64,000 nucleotides of DNA from Arthrobacter celericrescens (GTDB taxonomy: Bacteria > Actinomycetota > Actinomycetes > Actinomycetales > Micrococcaceae): the NCBI RefSeq assembly GCF_003614925.1, contig NZ_QYLP01000098.1, forward strand, positions 1 through 64,000. The letters run 5' to 3'. Under the pieces are notes generated by a model. That model saw nothing but the letters and a program-made list of their open reading frames with translations. It ran no database searches and was not told where the DNA came from. How positions within the stretch are numbered: position 1 is the stretch's first letter; the number at the start of each line of letters is the position of its first letter. Positions 1 to 8,799 of the stretch are shown piece by piece. Both the position numbers and the translations under genes were made by a program.

Positions 1-39
1 CAAACCGGGGCGCCCGGACCCTCCGGACGCCCCGGTTTG
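1..39 (+). terminator. Strong stem-loop, probable terminator of the gene left of the window
   Basis: Positions 1-12 (CAAACCGGGGCG) are exactly complementary to 28-39 (CGCCCCGGTTTG), and the arms continue inward with partial pairing around a short loop. There is no clear T tract on the + strand, so it may act as a bidirectional or Rho-assisted terminator. It sits directly before trhO. Confidence 0.6.
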
Positions 40-63
40 GCGCTGCCCGGTAACCTTAAATGC

Positions 64-957
64 GTGGCTTTGAACAAGATCGTCCTCTTCTACGGCTTTA
101 CCCCGATCGCGGACCCGGAGGCCGTGCGCCTGTGGCAGCGCGCGCTCTGCGAGAAGCTCGGGCTGACCGGGCGCATCCTGATCTCGAAGGACGGAATCAA
201 CGCCACGGTCGGCGGAGAGATCGGCAACGTCAAGCAGTACGTGAAGACCACCCGGGAGTACAAAGGCTTCCGGGGCATCGACGTCAAATGGTCCGACGGC
301 AGCGCGGACGACTTCCCGCGGCTCAGCGTCAAAGTCCGCGACGAGATCGTCTCCTTCGGTGCACCCGGCGAGCTGAAGGTCGACGCCGACGGTGTGGTGG
401 GCGGAGGCATCCACCTCAAGCCCGAGGAACTGCACGCCATGCTGGAGGAGAAGAAGGCCGCCGGCCAGGACGTGAAGTTCTTCGATGGCCGCAACGCGTT
501 CGAGGCACAGATCGGAAAGTTCAAGGACGCGATCGTCCCCGACGTGGCAACCACCCACGACTTCATCAAGGAACTCGAGTCCGGAAAATACGACGAGCTC
601 AAGGACCAGCCCGTCGTCACCTACTGCACCGGCGGCATCCGCTGCGAGGTCCTCTCCAGCCTCATGGTGAACCGCGGCTTCAAAGAGGTGTACCAGCTGG
701 ACGGCGGCATCGTCCGTTACGGCGAAAAGTTCAAGGACCAGGGGCTATGGGAAGGGTCGCTCTACGTTTTCGACAAGCGGATGCACGTCGAATTCAGCGA
801 GGACGCCAAGACCATCGGGGAATGCGTCCGCTGCGACGCCCCGACCAACAAGTTCGAGAACTGTTCCAACCCCAGCTGCCGGAACCTCACGCTCTACTGC
901 GCCGAGTGTGCGGCACGCCCGGAAACCCTGCGCTGCCCGCAAGGGTGCGCGGCCTAG
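64..957 (+). CDS. trhO: tRNA uridine(34) hydroxylase, rhodanese family
   Basis: About 297 aa. TrhO (YceA, UPF0176) proteins hydroxylate uridine 34 of certain tRNAs in the cytoplasm, the first step toward cmo5U-type wobble modification. Visible parts are the N-terminal UPF0176 domain (about residues 1-100), a rhodanese domain with active-site loop YCTGGIRCE, and a C-terminal cysteine cluster (CVRCDAP, CSNPSCRN, YCAEC, CPQGC) likely to bind a metal. I chose the GTG at 64 because homologues begin near ALNKIVLFYGF; a TTG at 37 lies inside the preceding stem-loop. There is no clear Shine-Dalgarno. A TAACCT hexamer seven bases upstream would suit a leaderless message, but without a -35 this is weak. 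The gene stands alone and is convergent with the lipoprotein cluster. Confidence 0.9.
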   Translation: MALNKIVLFYGFTPIADPEAVRLWQRALCEKLGLTGRILISKDGINATVGGEIGNVKQYVKTTREYKGFRGIDVKWSDGSADDFPRLSVKVRDEIVSFGAPGELKVDADGVVGGGIHLKPEELHAMLEEKKAAGQDVKFFDGRNAFEAQIGKFKDAIVPDVATTHDFIKELESGKYDELKDQPVVTYCTGGIRCEVLSSLMVNRGFKEVYQLDGGIVRYGEKFKDQGLWEGSLYVFDKRMHVEFSEDAKTIGECVRCDAPTNKFENCSNPSCRNLTLYCAECAARPETLRCPQGCAA

Positions 958-984
958 ACCGCCGTCGGAAATGACTGAACCGGC

Positions 985-1521
985 TCAGATCCTGGCGACC
1001 CGGTAGGCGAAGTTCGCCCGCCTGACGGCGTCGACAGTAACTTCGAGCACGGTGGACTTCGGCAGCTCGACGACGTTGATCCGGGTCTCGCCGCAATTCA
1101 TCTTGAGCTCGATGATCGCGTCCTTGCCGTCCCGGACGGAGTAGGAGGCCTGGCGTGCACCCCGGCACGCCAGCGCCACCGAATACGTTCCGGCCGGAAG
1201 CTGGACTGTCCGTTCCGTCCGGGATTCCCCGGAACCCAGGAAGCCGTAGCTGGTGAAGAACGCCTGGCCGATGTTGGCCGGCAGCGCCTGCTGCGCCCAC
1301 GCGGCCAGAACCTCGCCGGAAACAGTCCGGTCCAGTCCCGGATCCCGCGGAAGCACCGGGTCGGTGATTACCGGGGCGGGGCGTTCAGGCAGCGGCGCGC
1401 GGCCGTCGTCGTACGTGTACTCGCAGGCGGCCAGCCCGGCGGCCGTCAGGCCGTAACAGAGCACGACGGCGGCAAGCAGCCGCCGTTTCCGGGGCACCTT
1501 GAGGGCTCGGTACCGGCCCAT
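985..1521 (-). CDS. Small lipoprotein A of a four-gene paralogous cluster
   Basis: 178 aa, no family recognised. An N-terminal hydrophobic signal ends in lipobox LAAC, with mature sequence starting CEYTYDDGR, so it should be a membrane-anchored lipoprotein outside the cell. After an acidic, proline-rich linker the C-terminal half (about residues 105-178) has the domain shared by its three neighbours: PAGTYSVALAC, a second cysteine about 28 residues later (MNCGE), and an end in FAYRV. The two cysteines probably form a disulfide in a small beta-rich domain (inference). The start is ATG at 1521, preceded by TAAAGT six bases upstream and no Shine-Dalgarno, so it is likely leaderless. Confidence 0.75.
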   Translation of the reverse strand: MGRYRALKVPRKRRLLAAVVLCYGLTAAGLAACEYTYDDGRAPLPERPAPVITDPVLPRDPGLDRTVSGEVLAAWAQQALPANIGQAFFTSYGFLGSGESRTERTVQLPAGTYSVALACRGARQASYSVRDGKDAIIELKMNCGETRINVVELPKSTVLEVTVDAVRRANFAYRVARI

Positions 1522-1527
1522 ATTCAG

Positions 1528-1533
1528 ACTTTA
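1528..1533 (-). promoter_or_regulatory. Leaderless -10 (TAAAGT) for lipoprotein A
   Basis: Read on the minus strand, TAAAGT lies six bases before the ATG at 1521. A TGACCG-like -35 is placed 17 bases further upstream. Confidence 0.55.
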
Positions 1534-1553
1534 CGCCGGGAAGCCCGGTACGG

Positions 1554-2405
1554 TCAGCGGTGTCCCTCGACCGGCTCGATCCGGTAGCCAAACGCCCCGG
1601 AACCCCCGCTACCGAGGGGGCCGATCCGGATAATGATGCCGCCCTCCTCCGCTACGATCCGTACCCCGCGGATGCTCCTGCAGGCCGTACGTTCGATCAT
1701 GAGGGTCCGGCGGCTGTCCCGGCTGATGACCGTCAGCTGGACTTCGCGGTATCCGAGGCAGGCGAAGGACAAATCGAACGTGCCGTTTTCCGCCGGATCG
1801 GGAACATCAACGGGACCGTCGAGTTTCGCGGCACCGAGGCGTTCGAAGGTACGGGGCTTGCCGAGGACGCCCTCTGCCCACTCCGCGGGGGAAAGCGCCG
1901 GGGGAACCGTATCACTGAGCAGCTCAAGCTGAGCGGCGGCGACCGCGTCCCTCCGGGCGGAGGTGGAATGGAGGCTGAACCGGGCCTCGCCTGACGTCAG
2001 GTGCAGGCGGACGCGGGCGGTCTTCCCGCAGCGCAGGCGAAGACCGGCATGGATTCCGTCATCCTGGCTGACCAGGATCCGGACGCCTGTGGTTCCCTCG
2101 CAGGCTCCGCTCAGGAGATAGGTGCCGGCGGCGACGGATGCCGACGGGGTGTTAGCGGCGTCGGACACTGCACCAGCGAAGCGCAGTACAGGAACCGGAG
2201 GCATGGGCTCGAGTTGTTCCAGTGCTGACCGGCGGTTCCGCTCGAGATCGTCCGGCGGCCGGCTTTGCGTCACGGACGGAAGCTCCCTTGGTTTATCGTC
2301 CGGGGTGGAGTATTCGCAGCTGCAAAGCATCAGAATGGACAACCCGGCGGACAACAGCGGCGCCAGGAACCCTGGTGCGCGAGCGGGGCGGGATCGCACC
2401 GGCAT
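1554..2405 (-). CDS. Small lipoprotein B, two-domain member of the paralogous cluster
   Basis: 283 aa. The signal peptide ends in lipobox LCSC, with mature N-terminus CEYSTPDD, closely like its neighbours' CEYT. It carries two copies of the cluster's domain. The first is around residues 85-150 (AAGTYLLSGACEG, then LRCGKTA). The second is about residues 205-283 (ENGTFDLSFACLG, then TACRSI, ending GAFGYRIEPV). The other cluster members have one copy, so internal duplication is the simplest explanation. No enzymatic motif is visible, and an extracytoplasmic binding or structural role is only a guess. The ATG at 2405 has TATCTT six bases upstream on the minus strand, again a leaderless arrangement, so each lipoprotein seems to have its own promoter. 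Confidence 0.75.
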   Translation of the reverse strand: MPVRSRPARAPGFLAPLLSAGLSILMLCSCEYSTPDDKPRELPSVTQSRPPDDLERNRRSALEQLEPMPPVPVLRFAGAVSDAANTPSASVAAGTYLLSGACEGTTGVRILVSQDDGIHAGLRLRCGKTARVRLHLTSGEARFSLHSTSARRDAVAAAQLELLSDTVPPALSPAEWAEGVLGKPRTFERLGAAKLDGPVDVPDPAENGTFDLSFACLGYREVQLTVISRDSRRTLMIERTACRSIRGVRIVAEEGGIIIRIGPLGSGGSGAFGYRIEPVEGHR

Positions 2406-2411
2406 GGCATG

Positions 2412-2417
2412 AAGATA
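2412..2417 (-). promoter_or_regulatory. Leaderless -10 (TATCTT) for lipoprotein B
   Basis: TATCTT on the minus strand ends six bases before the ATG at 2405. No ribosome-binding site is present between them. Confidence 0.5.
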
Positions 2418-2451
2418 CCGCCGTGCTGAGCAGGGCGACAGATCCAGGATT

Positions 2452-3027
2452 CTATGGTTTTGGAGACGGCACGGAAGAGGCCTCGCTAAGGCGGATCGTC
2501 CCTACGCCCTCATTCCCCTGGGTTTCCCCCCGAAGCTCAACAGTCGCCATGCCGCCGGGAAGATCATGCGTTAAGTCGGTGGCTTTGCCACACGGATGCA
2601 CGCGTCCAATTGAACGCCCGTTCTGGTCCGTGACCGTCAACTGCGCACCGGTGTCTCCGACGCATGCGGAGGCGACTACGTATTTTCCTGCGGGAACCGT
2701 GAAGCTTACTTTCAGACTATTGGCAGGCGGTGGCCCTTCTCCGCCGCCCGGCGGAATCGGATTACCAATGGAACCGGACGCCTCGTACCCGGGTTCACCC
2801 TGCTGCGGCCCAAGAAGCGCTGCCACTTCTTCGAACATCAGGGCCATCCGCCTCTCGCGGGCGGGATCCGCGGTGCTTTCAGGCGGGGCCGAATCAACCG
2901 GCGACGACGAAACCGGCACCGATCCTGCCAGCGCACTCGGCCGTGGATCGCCTTCTTCGGTGTATTCGCAGGCCGCCAATACGGCAATCAGCCCCACCGT
3001 TGTTATTGCCCGCCCCCACACAGCCAT
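2452..3027 (-). CDS. Small lipoprotein C of the paralogous cluster
   Basis: 191 aa. A short signal peptide ends in lipobox LAAC followed by CEYTEEGDP. A Ser/Pro-rich stretch (about residues 28-60) and a glycine/proline-rich segment precede the shared domain: VPAGKYVVASACVGDTG, then VHPCGKATD about 25 residues later. The domain's usual aromatic-Tyr-Arg ending is replaced by GTIRLSEAS and a short tail. No known domain is recognised. The ATG at 3027 is preceded by TAGGCT with a six-base gap, again leaderless. The gap to lipoprotein B is about 45 bases. Confidence 0.75.
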   Translation of the reverse strand: MAVWGRAITTVGLIAVLAACEYTEEGDPRPSALAGSVPVSSSPVDSAPPESTADPARERRMALMFEEVAALLGPQQGEPGYEASGSIGNPIPPGGGEGPPPANSLKVSFTVPAGKYVVASACVGDTGAQLTVTDQNGRSIGRVHPCGKATDLTHDLPGGMATVELRGETQGNEGVGTIRLSEASSVPSPKP

Positions 3028-3033
3028 GGGGAG

Positions 3034-3039
3034 AGCCTA
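3034..3039 (-). promoter_or_regulatory. Leaderless -10 (TAGGCT) for lipoprotein C
   Basis: TAGGCT on the minus strand, six bases before the ATG at 3027. Confidence 0.55.
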
Positions 3040-3051
3040 GTCCAAGCAAGG

Positions 3052-3492
3052 CTATTGGGCCGGGACCAGCTGGTACGCGTAGATCAGCGGGACGTCCACG
3101 CTGCTCGCCGTTATCCTCACCGTTCCCGCGGCCGGCAGCACCACGCGGGTTGCTTCGTAGCTTCCATTGCAGGCCGCGCCGGCCTCAGTGATCTCCCTCC
3201 CGCCGGAGGACACCGCGAAAAACGCTTTCCCGCCGCCGTCGCAGGCCACGGTCAGGGTGTAATTGCCCGCCGGAACCTCCGCCTCCTGGACCGCGGGCTC
3301 CCGCTTGAGCATCTTGCCGGAGCCCTCCATTGCAACGGTGGAGGCGGACGGCAGCACCTTGGCCTTCCACGCCGGAACGTCGGCGTCCTCCACGGAAGGA
3401 GCTGCGGAGCAGGAAGCCAGTGCCAATGCGGCCATGAGGCCCAGTGCCGCGCAGCGCGAGGCGGCGCGTGCTGTGGAGGGAAGGAAAGCCAT
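3052..3492 (-). CDS. Small lipoprotein D of the paralogous cluster
   Basis: 146 aa, the shortest member. The signal peptide ends in lipobox LASC, but the mature N-terminus is CSAAPS rather than CEYT, so it is the most divergent of the four at this end. The shared domain is clear: VPAGNYTLTVACDG, a second cysteine in AACNGSYE, then LPAAGTVRITAS and the ending YAYQLVPAQ. It is the first gene of the leftward cluster and is divergent from the methyltransferase gene. TAGCGT six bases before the ATG at 3492 again suggests leaderless transcription. Function unknown. Confidence 0.75.
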   Translation of the reverse strand: MAFLPSTARAASRCAALGLMAALALASCSAAPSVEDADVPAWKAKVLPSASTVAMEGSGKMLKREPAVQEAEVPAGNYTLTVACDGGGKAFFAVSSGGREITEAGAACNGSYEATRVVLPAAGTVRITASSVDVPLIYAYQLVPAQ

Positions 3493-3498
3493 GTTTCC

Positions 3499-3504
3499 AC
3501 GCTA
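3499..3504 (-). promoter_or_regulatory. Leaderless -10 (TAGCGT) for lipoprotein D
   Basis: TAGCGT on the minus strand, six bases before the ATG at 3492. It faces the leaderless promoter of the divergent methyltransferase gene. Confidence 0.5.
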
Positions 3505-3572
3505 CCCGCTCCAGCAGTGTGCCATTTTCCACATAGCAGCGCAGCGGTCGGCCAGGGCGTGAAACGTCCCCC

Positions 3573-3578
3573 TAGACT
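3573..3578 (+). promoter_or_regulatory. Leaderless -10 (TAGACT) for the methyltransferase gene
   Basis: TAGACT ends six bases before the GTG at 3585. No Shine-Dalgarno lies between them and no convincing -35 is visible. Confidence 0.55.
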
Positions 3579-3584
3579 TTCAAG

Positions 3585-5300
3585 GTGACCCAAACAGCGA
3601 CGCATTTCACCGCCGGCAATACTCCTGACGCGCCCCGGAGCGACCTTCCGGAGCTGCTCATTTCCCTGGCCGGGGATCTGCGCGCTGCGGGGTTCACCCT
3701 GGACGGCGTGGCGGAGCTCCTCGGAGCCTCCGCCCACGACGCCCTCGGCCGGGACCAGCTCGTCCCGGCGCTGCTCGCCACCGAGCCGGCCGCGCTGGCA
3801 GGCAAACCGGACCCGGCCGCGGCGCTCGCTGTCGTCGTGCGGCTGTGGCTGCTTGCCGTTCCGCAGTCGGTCGAAGACCTCGACGCCGCCTTGCCGGGAA
3901 CCGGAACTGCCGGGCTGCTTGAGCTGGGACTTGCAGAGATGCTCGACGGCGGTGCTGTCGCCGCCAAGGCGGACCTGCGGCCCTACGGTTGGGAAGCAGA
4001 AGACGGCCGGACCATTGAACTGTGGGTCTCCAGCGACCTCGCCGCGCACCAGCGGCCAGGGGTCCTGCGGCATGACCATGTGCTCGGGATCGGGCAGGCA
4101 TCCACCACCCTGGTCCAGAGCACCGTCCGCCGCCCGGCGGCCCGCGCCTTGGACCTCGGCACGGGATGCGGCATCCAGACCTTCCACCTCCTGGAGCATT
4201 GCGGGCACGTCACCGCCACGGACATTTCTGAACGGGCGCTCGCCTTCACCCGCTTCAACCTGCTCCTGAACGCGGCGGCCCTGGGCCTGGACCCGGACCG
4301 GCCCGAGGAACGGGTCAGCCTGCGCCTGGGTTCCCTGCTTGACCCGGTGGCGCGCGAACAGTTCGACCTTGTGGTGTCGAACCCGCCTTTCGTCATCACT
4401 CCGCGCAGCAGCGGCGAGGAGGCCTCGGAACAGTTCACTTACCGCGACGGCGGCCTGCCGGGGGACCAGATCGTCTCCACCCTGGTCCGTGCCCTCCCGG
4501 AGGTCCTTGTTCCCGGCGGAACAGCCCAGATGCTGGGCAACTGGGAGATCACCACAGGCACGGGATGGAGCGAGCGGCCCGCCGCCTGGCTGGAAGGAAC
4601 GGACACCGAGGCCTGGTTCATCCAGCGGGAACAGGTGCGGCCGGAGGTGTACGCCGAAACCTGGCTGCAGGACGCGTCCGAAGGGCGGGACAAGGACCTG
4701 TACCGCGGGACCTACGCCGCATACCTGGCGGACTTCGCCTCGCGGAATGTCGCGGCGATCGGCTTCGGCATGATCTGGCTGCGCCGGCCTGTACGGGACG
4801 CGGCTGCGGGAACCGCTCCGGCGCCGGACGCAGTCCGCCGCTTCGAGGAAATCACTTACCCCATCGAACAACCGGTCGGGCCGCACCTGGGCGCCGCCGT
4901 CGAACGCGCCGACTGGCTCGCCGGGCACGCGCTGGAGGAAGCCCACCTGCTGGTGGCCGAGGACGTCACGGAAGAACGCCACCAGCGGCCCGGAGCCGAG
5001 CATCCCGGCGTCATCCTGCTTCGGCAGGGCGCGGGCCTGCGCAGGACCAACCTGTTGAGCACCGAGCTTGCCGGTTTCGTCTCCGCCTGCGACGGCGACC
5101 TCTCCGTCCGGCAGCTGATCGGCGCCCTTTCGGCACTGCTCGGCGGCGGGGACGACTTCGACGACGACGCATTCCGTGCCGGCCTGCTGTCCGAAGTAGG
5201 GAACCTGGTCCAGGACGGCTTCCTACTGCCGGCGGACCATACGGACCAGGCGGATCAGGAGGGCGGGGCGCAGGAAACCGCGGTGCGGGCCCATGGGTGA
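3585..5300 (+). CDS. Class I SAM-dependent methyltransferase, N5-glutamine/adenine type motif
   Basis: 571 aa, starting at GTG 3585. The central Rossmann-type methyltransferase domain (about residues 150-330) has the SAM-binding motif ALDLGTGCGIQTF and the catalytic signature VSNPPFVI (N-P-P-F), which is typical of enzymes that methylate amide or exocyclic nitrogens (HemK/PrmC, RsmC or N6-adenine types). About 150 residues precede it and roughly 200 residues follow, making it much longer than PrmC. This layout matches a conserved actinobacterial family usually annotated only as methyltransferase, and the substrate is not deducible here. It is followed 38 bases later by an ArsR-type regulator with its own promoter. 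Confidence 0.8.
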   Translation: MTQTATHFTAGNTPDAPRSDLPELLISLAGDLRAAGFTLDGVAELLGASAHDALGRDQLVPALLATEPAALAGKPDPAAALAVVVRLWLLAVPQSVEDLDAALPGTGTAGLLELGLAEMLDGGAVAAKADLRPYGWEAEDGRTIELWVSSDLAAHQRPGVLRHDHVLGIGQASTTLVQSTVRRPAARALDLGTGCGIQTFHLLEHCGHVTATDISERALAFTRFNLLLNAAALGLDPDRPEERVSLRLGSLLDPVAREQFDLVVSNPPFVITPRSSGEEASEQFTYRDGGLPGDQIVSTLVRALPEVLVPGGTAQMLGNWEITTGTGWSERPAAWLEGTDTEAWFIQREQVRPEVYAETWLQDASEGRDKDLYRGTYAAYLADFASRNVAAIGFGMIWLRRPVRDAAAGTAPAPDAVRRFEEITYPIEQPVGPHLGAAVERADWLAGHALEEAHLLVAEDVTEERHQRPGAEHPGVILLRQGAGLRRTNLLSTELAGFVSACDGDLSVRQLIGALSALLGGGDDFDDDAFRAGLLSEVGNLVQDGFLLPADHTDQADQEGGAQETAVRAHG

Positions 5301-5326
5301 GGGACCGGACGCAAAGCGGCTCCCGC

Positions 5327-5332
5327 TACACT
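5327..5332 (+). promoter_or_regulatory. Leaderless -10 (TACACT) for the ArsR-type regulator
   Basis: TACACT ends six bases before the GTG at 5339. The short 5' gap leaves no room for a ribosome-binding site. Confidence 0.5.
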
Positions 5333-5338
5333 GATCCG

Positions 5339-5983
5339 GTGAATGCAGAGAACGGGGCCAACGCGGAACAGGTCCCTACCAAACGCCGTCGCCGGCCGGA
5401 GAAAACGGTCGAGATCACCGACCCCAAGGCCATCCGTGCCCTCGCGCACGCTGCCAGGCTTGAAGTGATTTCCGAGCTGTACGAGTCCCAGCTCAGCCGC
5501 ACCGCCACCGAGCTCGCGGCCCAGACCGGGCTCACTCCGAGCGCCATGAGCTACCACCTGCGCGCCCTGCAGAAGTGGGGAATCGTCGTGCCCGCGGAGA
5601 CCACCGGCGACGCGCGGGAGCGCCGCTGGAAGGCGGCAGGAACCGACTTCAACATTGTCTCCGGCAGCAGCGTCGCCAGCCCGGAGCTCGCCGTCGTCGA
5701 TCTTGAACTAGACGTGTTCCGCCGCCGGGCGCTGGCCTATTCGCGCGCCAGGAACGAACTGCGGGCCAGGGGCGAGGCGTCGGACTCCTCGGCGGCGATG
5801 ATCCTGGCCAGCAAGCTCCTGTACCTGACCATGGAACAGCGGGTCGAGCTGAACAGCAGGATTGATGAGATCCTGCGCGACTATGAACTCGAGGACCCGG
5901 CCAGCATTCCGTCCGGCGCCGAGCGCATGGCCACCATGTGGTCCCTCATCCCCGACGACCGGAGCCCCGGCTTATCCACCTAG
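5339..5983 (+). CDS. ArsR-family winged-helix transcriptional regulator
   Basis: 214 aa. A basic N-terminal stretch (TKRRRRPEK) precedes a winged helix-turn-helix at about residues 25-100. The motifs IRALAHAARLEVISELYES and LAAQTGLTPSAMSYHLRALQ are typical ArsR/SmtB recognition regions. There is no cysteine metal site in this part, so it is unlikely to be a metal sensor. The C-terminal half (about 100-214) is helical and acidic and may form the dimer or effector region. I chose GTG at 5339, because the longer upstream reading frame is a shadow of the methyltransferase. Target genes are unknown. Confidence 0.8.
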   Translation: MNAENGANAEQVPTKRRRRPEKTVEITDPKAIRALAHAARLEVISELYESQLSRTATELAAQTGLTPSAMSYHLRALQKWGIVVPAETTGDARERRWKAAGTDFNIVSGSSVASPELAVVDLELDVFRRRALAYSRARNELRARGEASDSSAAMILASKLLYLTMEQRVELNSRIDEILRDYELEDPASIPSGAERMATMWSLIPDDRSPGLST

Positions 5984-6064
5984 CAAAGGCAGGATTCTGC
6001 AAATTGTGGTGAACTAGGCCATTATGGGCACCAGCCCAAGCCATTCTTTTTCCGTAGGAGCAGC

Positions 6065-8788
6065 GTGCCCAGCAAGGCAAAATCCGGCAAGAAACTCGTG
6101 ATCGTGGAGTCTCCGGCCAAGAGCAAGACCATTGCCAAGTATCTTGGCGAGGGCTTTGTTGTCGAGGCCTCCATCGGCCACATCCGGGACCTCCCGCAGC
6201 CTTCGGACCTGCCTGCTGAACTGAAGAAGACCTCGGTGGGCAAGTTCGCCGTCGACATCGAAAACGACTTCAAGCCGTACTACGTGGTGTCCCCGGACAA
6301 GAAGAAGAAGGTCGCCGAGCTCAAGGCCCAGCTGAAAGACGCCGATGCGCTCTACCTCGCAACCGATGGGGACCGCGAGGGCGAAGCCATCGCGTGGCAC
6401 CTGCTGGAAGTGCTCAAGCCCAAGGTCCCGGTCTACCGCATGACCTTCGGCGAAATCACCAAGGAAGCCATTCACCGCGCCATGGACAACCTGCGCGACG
6501 TGGACACTGCCCTGGTGGATGCCCAGGAAACCCGCCGCATCCTGGACCGGCTCTACGGCTACGAAATCTCGCCGGTGCTGTGGCGCAAGGTGGCCCGCGG
6601 CCTCTCCGCCGGCCGCGTGCAGTCCGTGGTGACCCGCATGGTGGTGGACCGCGAACGCGAACGCATGGCGTTCAAGGCCGCGTCCTACTGGGACCTCACC
6701 GGCCAGTTCGGTGCGGACAGCGGTTCCTTCAAGGCCAAGCTCGCCGCAGTGGACGGCGCCAAGGTCGCCAGCGGCCGTGACTTCAACGACGACGGCGTCC
6801 TCACCTCCGCGAACGCCGTGCACCTTGACGAGCAACTCGCCGTGTCCCTGGCCGCCGGTCTGGAGAACGCCGCCTTCCAGGTCCGCTCGGTCGACACCAA
6901 ACCGTACACGCGCCGCCCCGCCGCGCCGTTCACGACGTCGACGCTGCAGCAGGAGGCCGGCCGCAAGCTGCGCTTCTCCTCGAAGAGCACCATGCAGATC
7001 GCCCAGCGCCTGTATGAAAACGGCTACATCACCTATATGCGTACCGACTCCTCGGCGCTGAGCGACGAAGCCGTCACGGCCGCCCGCCGCCAGGCTTCCG
7101 AGCTGTACGGCCCCGAATACATCCCGCAGGGTGCCCGGGTGTACGCCAACAAGGCCGCTAACGCGCAGGAAGCCCACGAGGCCATCCGTCCCGCCGGTGA
7201 CTCCTTCCGCACCCCGGCCCAGGTTGCCGGGCAGCTCAGCGGGGACGAGTTCCGCCTCTACGAGCTGATCTGGAAGCGCACCGTGGCTTCCCAGATGGCC
7301 GACGCCAAGGGTTCCACCGCGACCATCCGCCTCGGCGCGGTGTCCGCCGACGGGCGCGACGCCGAGTTCTCGGCGTCCGGTACGGTCATCACCTTCCCCG
7401 GTTTCCTTGCCGCCTACGAGGAAGGCAAGGATGAAAGCCGCGGCGACGACGACTCGGACGAAGGGCGCCGCCTGCCGAACGTCGCGAAGGGCGACGCCCT
7501 GAAGGCTTCGGAGATTGTCGCCGTCGGGCACGAAACGTCCCCCCCGCCGCGGTACACGGAAGCCTCGCTCACCGCCGAACTGGAAAAGCGCGGCATCGGC
7601 CGCCCCTCCACGTACGCCTCGACGATTTCCACCATCCAGGACCGCGGCTATGTCCGGAAGCAGGGCTCGGCCCTGGTGCCGAGTTGGATCGCCTTCTCGG
7701 TGATCCGCCTGCTCGAGCGGCACTTCACCGACTATGTGGACTACGAGTTCACGGCCGACATGGAAGGCGACCTGGACAAGATCGCCAACGGCCAGGCCGT
7801 CGGTGCCGCCTGGCTCAAGCACTTCTACTACGGCGAGGACAGCGATCCGGGGCTGCTGAGCATCGTGAACAACCTGGGCGAGATCGACGCGCGGGACATC
7901 AACTCCGTGCCGATCGCCGAGGGCATCACCCTGCGCGTGGGCAAGTTCGGCCCGTACCTGGAAAGCTCCGTGCCCACTGTGGACGCCAAGACCGGCGAGA
8001 TCGTGGAATCCGCCCGGGCCAACGTTCCCGAGGACCTCGCCCCGGACGAGCTGACCCCTGCCAAGGCCGTGGAGCTCATGGAAACCTCCGCCCCGGAGGA
8101 GCGCGTGCTCGGTGCCGACCCGCACACCGGCCATACCGTGGTTGCCAAGAATGGCCGCTACGGGGCCTACGTCACCGAGATCATCCCGGAAATGACGGAC
8201 GAACAGCTGGCCGCGCTGCCGGTGGAGTACTACAAGAACGGCAAGCCGAAGCCGCCGAAGAAGCCCGTGAAGGCGAAGCCGCGCACGGGGTCGCTGTTCA
8301 AGTCCATGACCGTGGAAACCGTCACTTTGGAGGACGCGCTGGCTCTCATGAGCCTGCCCCGGGTCCTGGGCGCCGACGCCGAAGGCACCCCGATCACGGT
8401 GCAGAACGGACGTTTCGGACCGTACCTGAAGAAGGGCACGGACTCCCGCTCGATCGGCAGCGAAGAGGAGATCTTCACGATCACCCTGGAGCAGGCGCTG
8501 GAGATCTACTCGCAGCCCAAGCAGCGCGGCGCCCGTGCCGCCGTTCCGCCGCTGGCAGAGTTCGGCCCGGACCCCGTGTCCGAGAAGAACATCGTGGTGA
8601 AGGAAGGCCGCTTCGGCCCCTACATCACCGACGGCGTCACGAACATCACCGTGCCGCGCGCCACCCCGCTCGAGGAACTGACCCGCGAAAAAGCGATCGA
8701 GCTGCTCGCCGAAAAGCGTGCCAAGGGACCGGTCAAGCGCACCACCACGCGCAAGGCGCCGGCGAAGAAGGCTGCGGCCAAGAAATAG
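6065..8788 (+). CDS. topA: DNA topoisomerase I
   Basis: 907 aa, type IA topoisomerase relaxing negatively supercoiled DNA. The N-terminal TOPRIM domain (KKLVIVESPAKSKTIAKYLG, then the acidic DGDREGEAIAWH) and the core with catalytic tyrosine in YITYMRTDSSALS are complete. The central region includes GIGRPSTYASTISTI. Instead of zinc fingers the C-terminal third has the repeated Topo_C elements of actinobacterial enzymes (GRFGPYLKKGTDSRSI, GRFGPYITDG). It ends in a lysine/alanine tail (APAKKAAAKK), which in mycobacterial TopA aids DNA binding. It starts at GTG 6065 with GTAGGAGC as ribosome-binding site. Confidence 0.97.
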   Translation: MPSKAKSGKKLVIVESPAKSKTIAKYLGEGFVVEASIGHIRDLPQPSDLPAELKKTSVGKFAVDIENDFKPYYVVSPDKKKKVAELKAQLKDADALYLATDGDREGEAIAWHLLEVLKPKVPVYRMTFGEITKEAIHRAMDNLRDVDTALVDAQETRRILDRLYGYEISPVLWRKVARGLSAGRVQSVVTRMVVDRERERMAFKAASYWDLTGQFGADSGSFKAKLAAVDGAKVASGRDFNDDGVLTSANAVHLDEQLAVSLAAGLENAAFQVRSVDTKPYTRRPAAPFTTSTLQQEAGRKLRFSSKSTMQIAQRLYENGYITYMRTDSSALSDEAVTAARRQASELYGPEYIPQGARVYANKAANAQEAHEAIRPAGDSFRTPAQVAGQLSGDEFRLYELIWKRTVASQMADAKGSTATIRLGAVSADGRDAEFSASGTVITFPGFLAAYEEGKDESRGDDDSDEGRRLPNVAKGDALKASEIVAVGHETSPPPRYTEASLTAELEKRGIGRPSTYASTISTIQDRGYVRKQGSALVPSWIAFSVIRLLERHFTDYVDYEFTADMEGDLDKIANGQAVGAAWLKHFYYGEDSDPGLLSIVNNLGEIDARDINSVPIAEGITLRVGKFGPYLESSVPTVDAKTGEIVESARANVPEDLAPDELTPAKAVELMETSAPEERVLGADPHTGHTVVAKNGRYGAYVTEIIPEMTDEQLAALPVEYYKNGKPKPPKKPVKAKPRTGSLFKSMTVETVTLEDALALMSLPRVLGADAEGTPITVQNGRFGPYLKKGTDSRSIGSEEEIFTITLEQALEIYSQPKQRGARAAVPPLAEFGPDPVSEKNIVVKEGRFGPYITDGVTNITVPRATPLEELTREKAIELLAEKRAKGPVKRTTTRKAPAKKAAAKK

Positions 8789-8799
8789 GTGCGGAAGCT

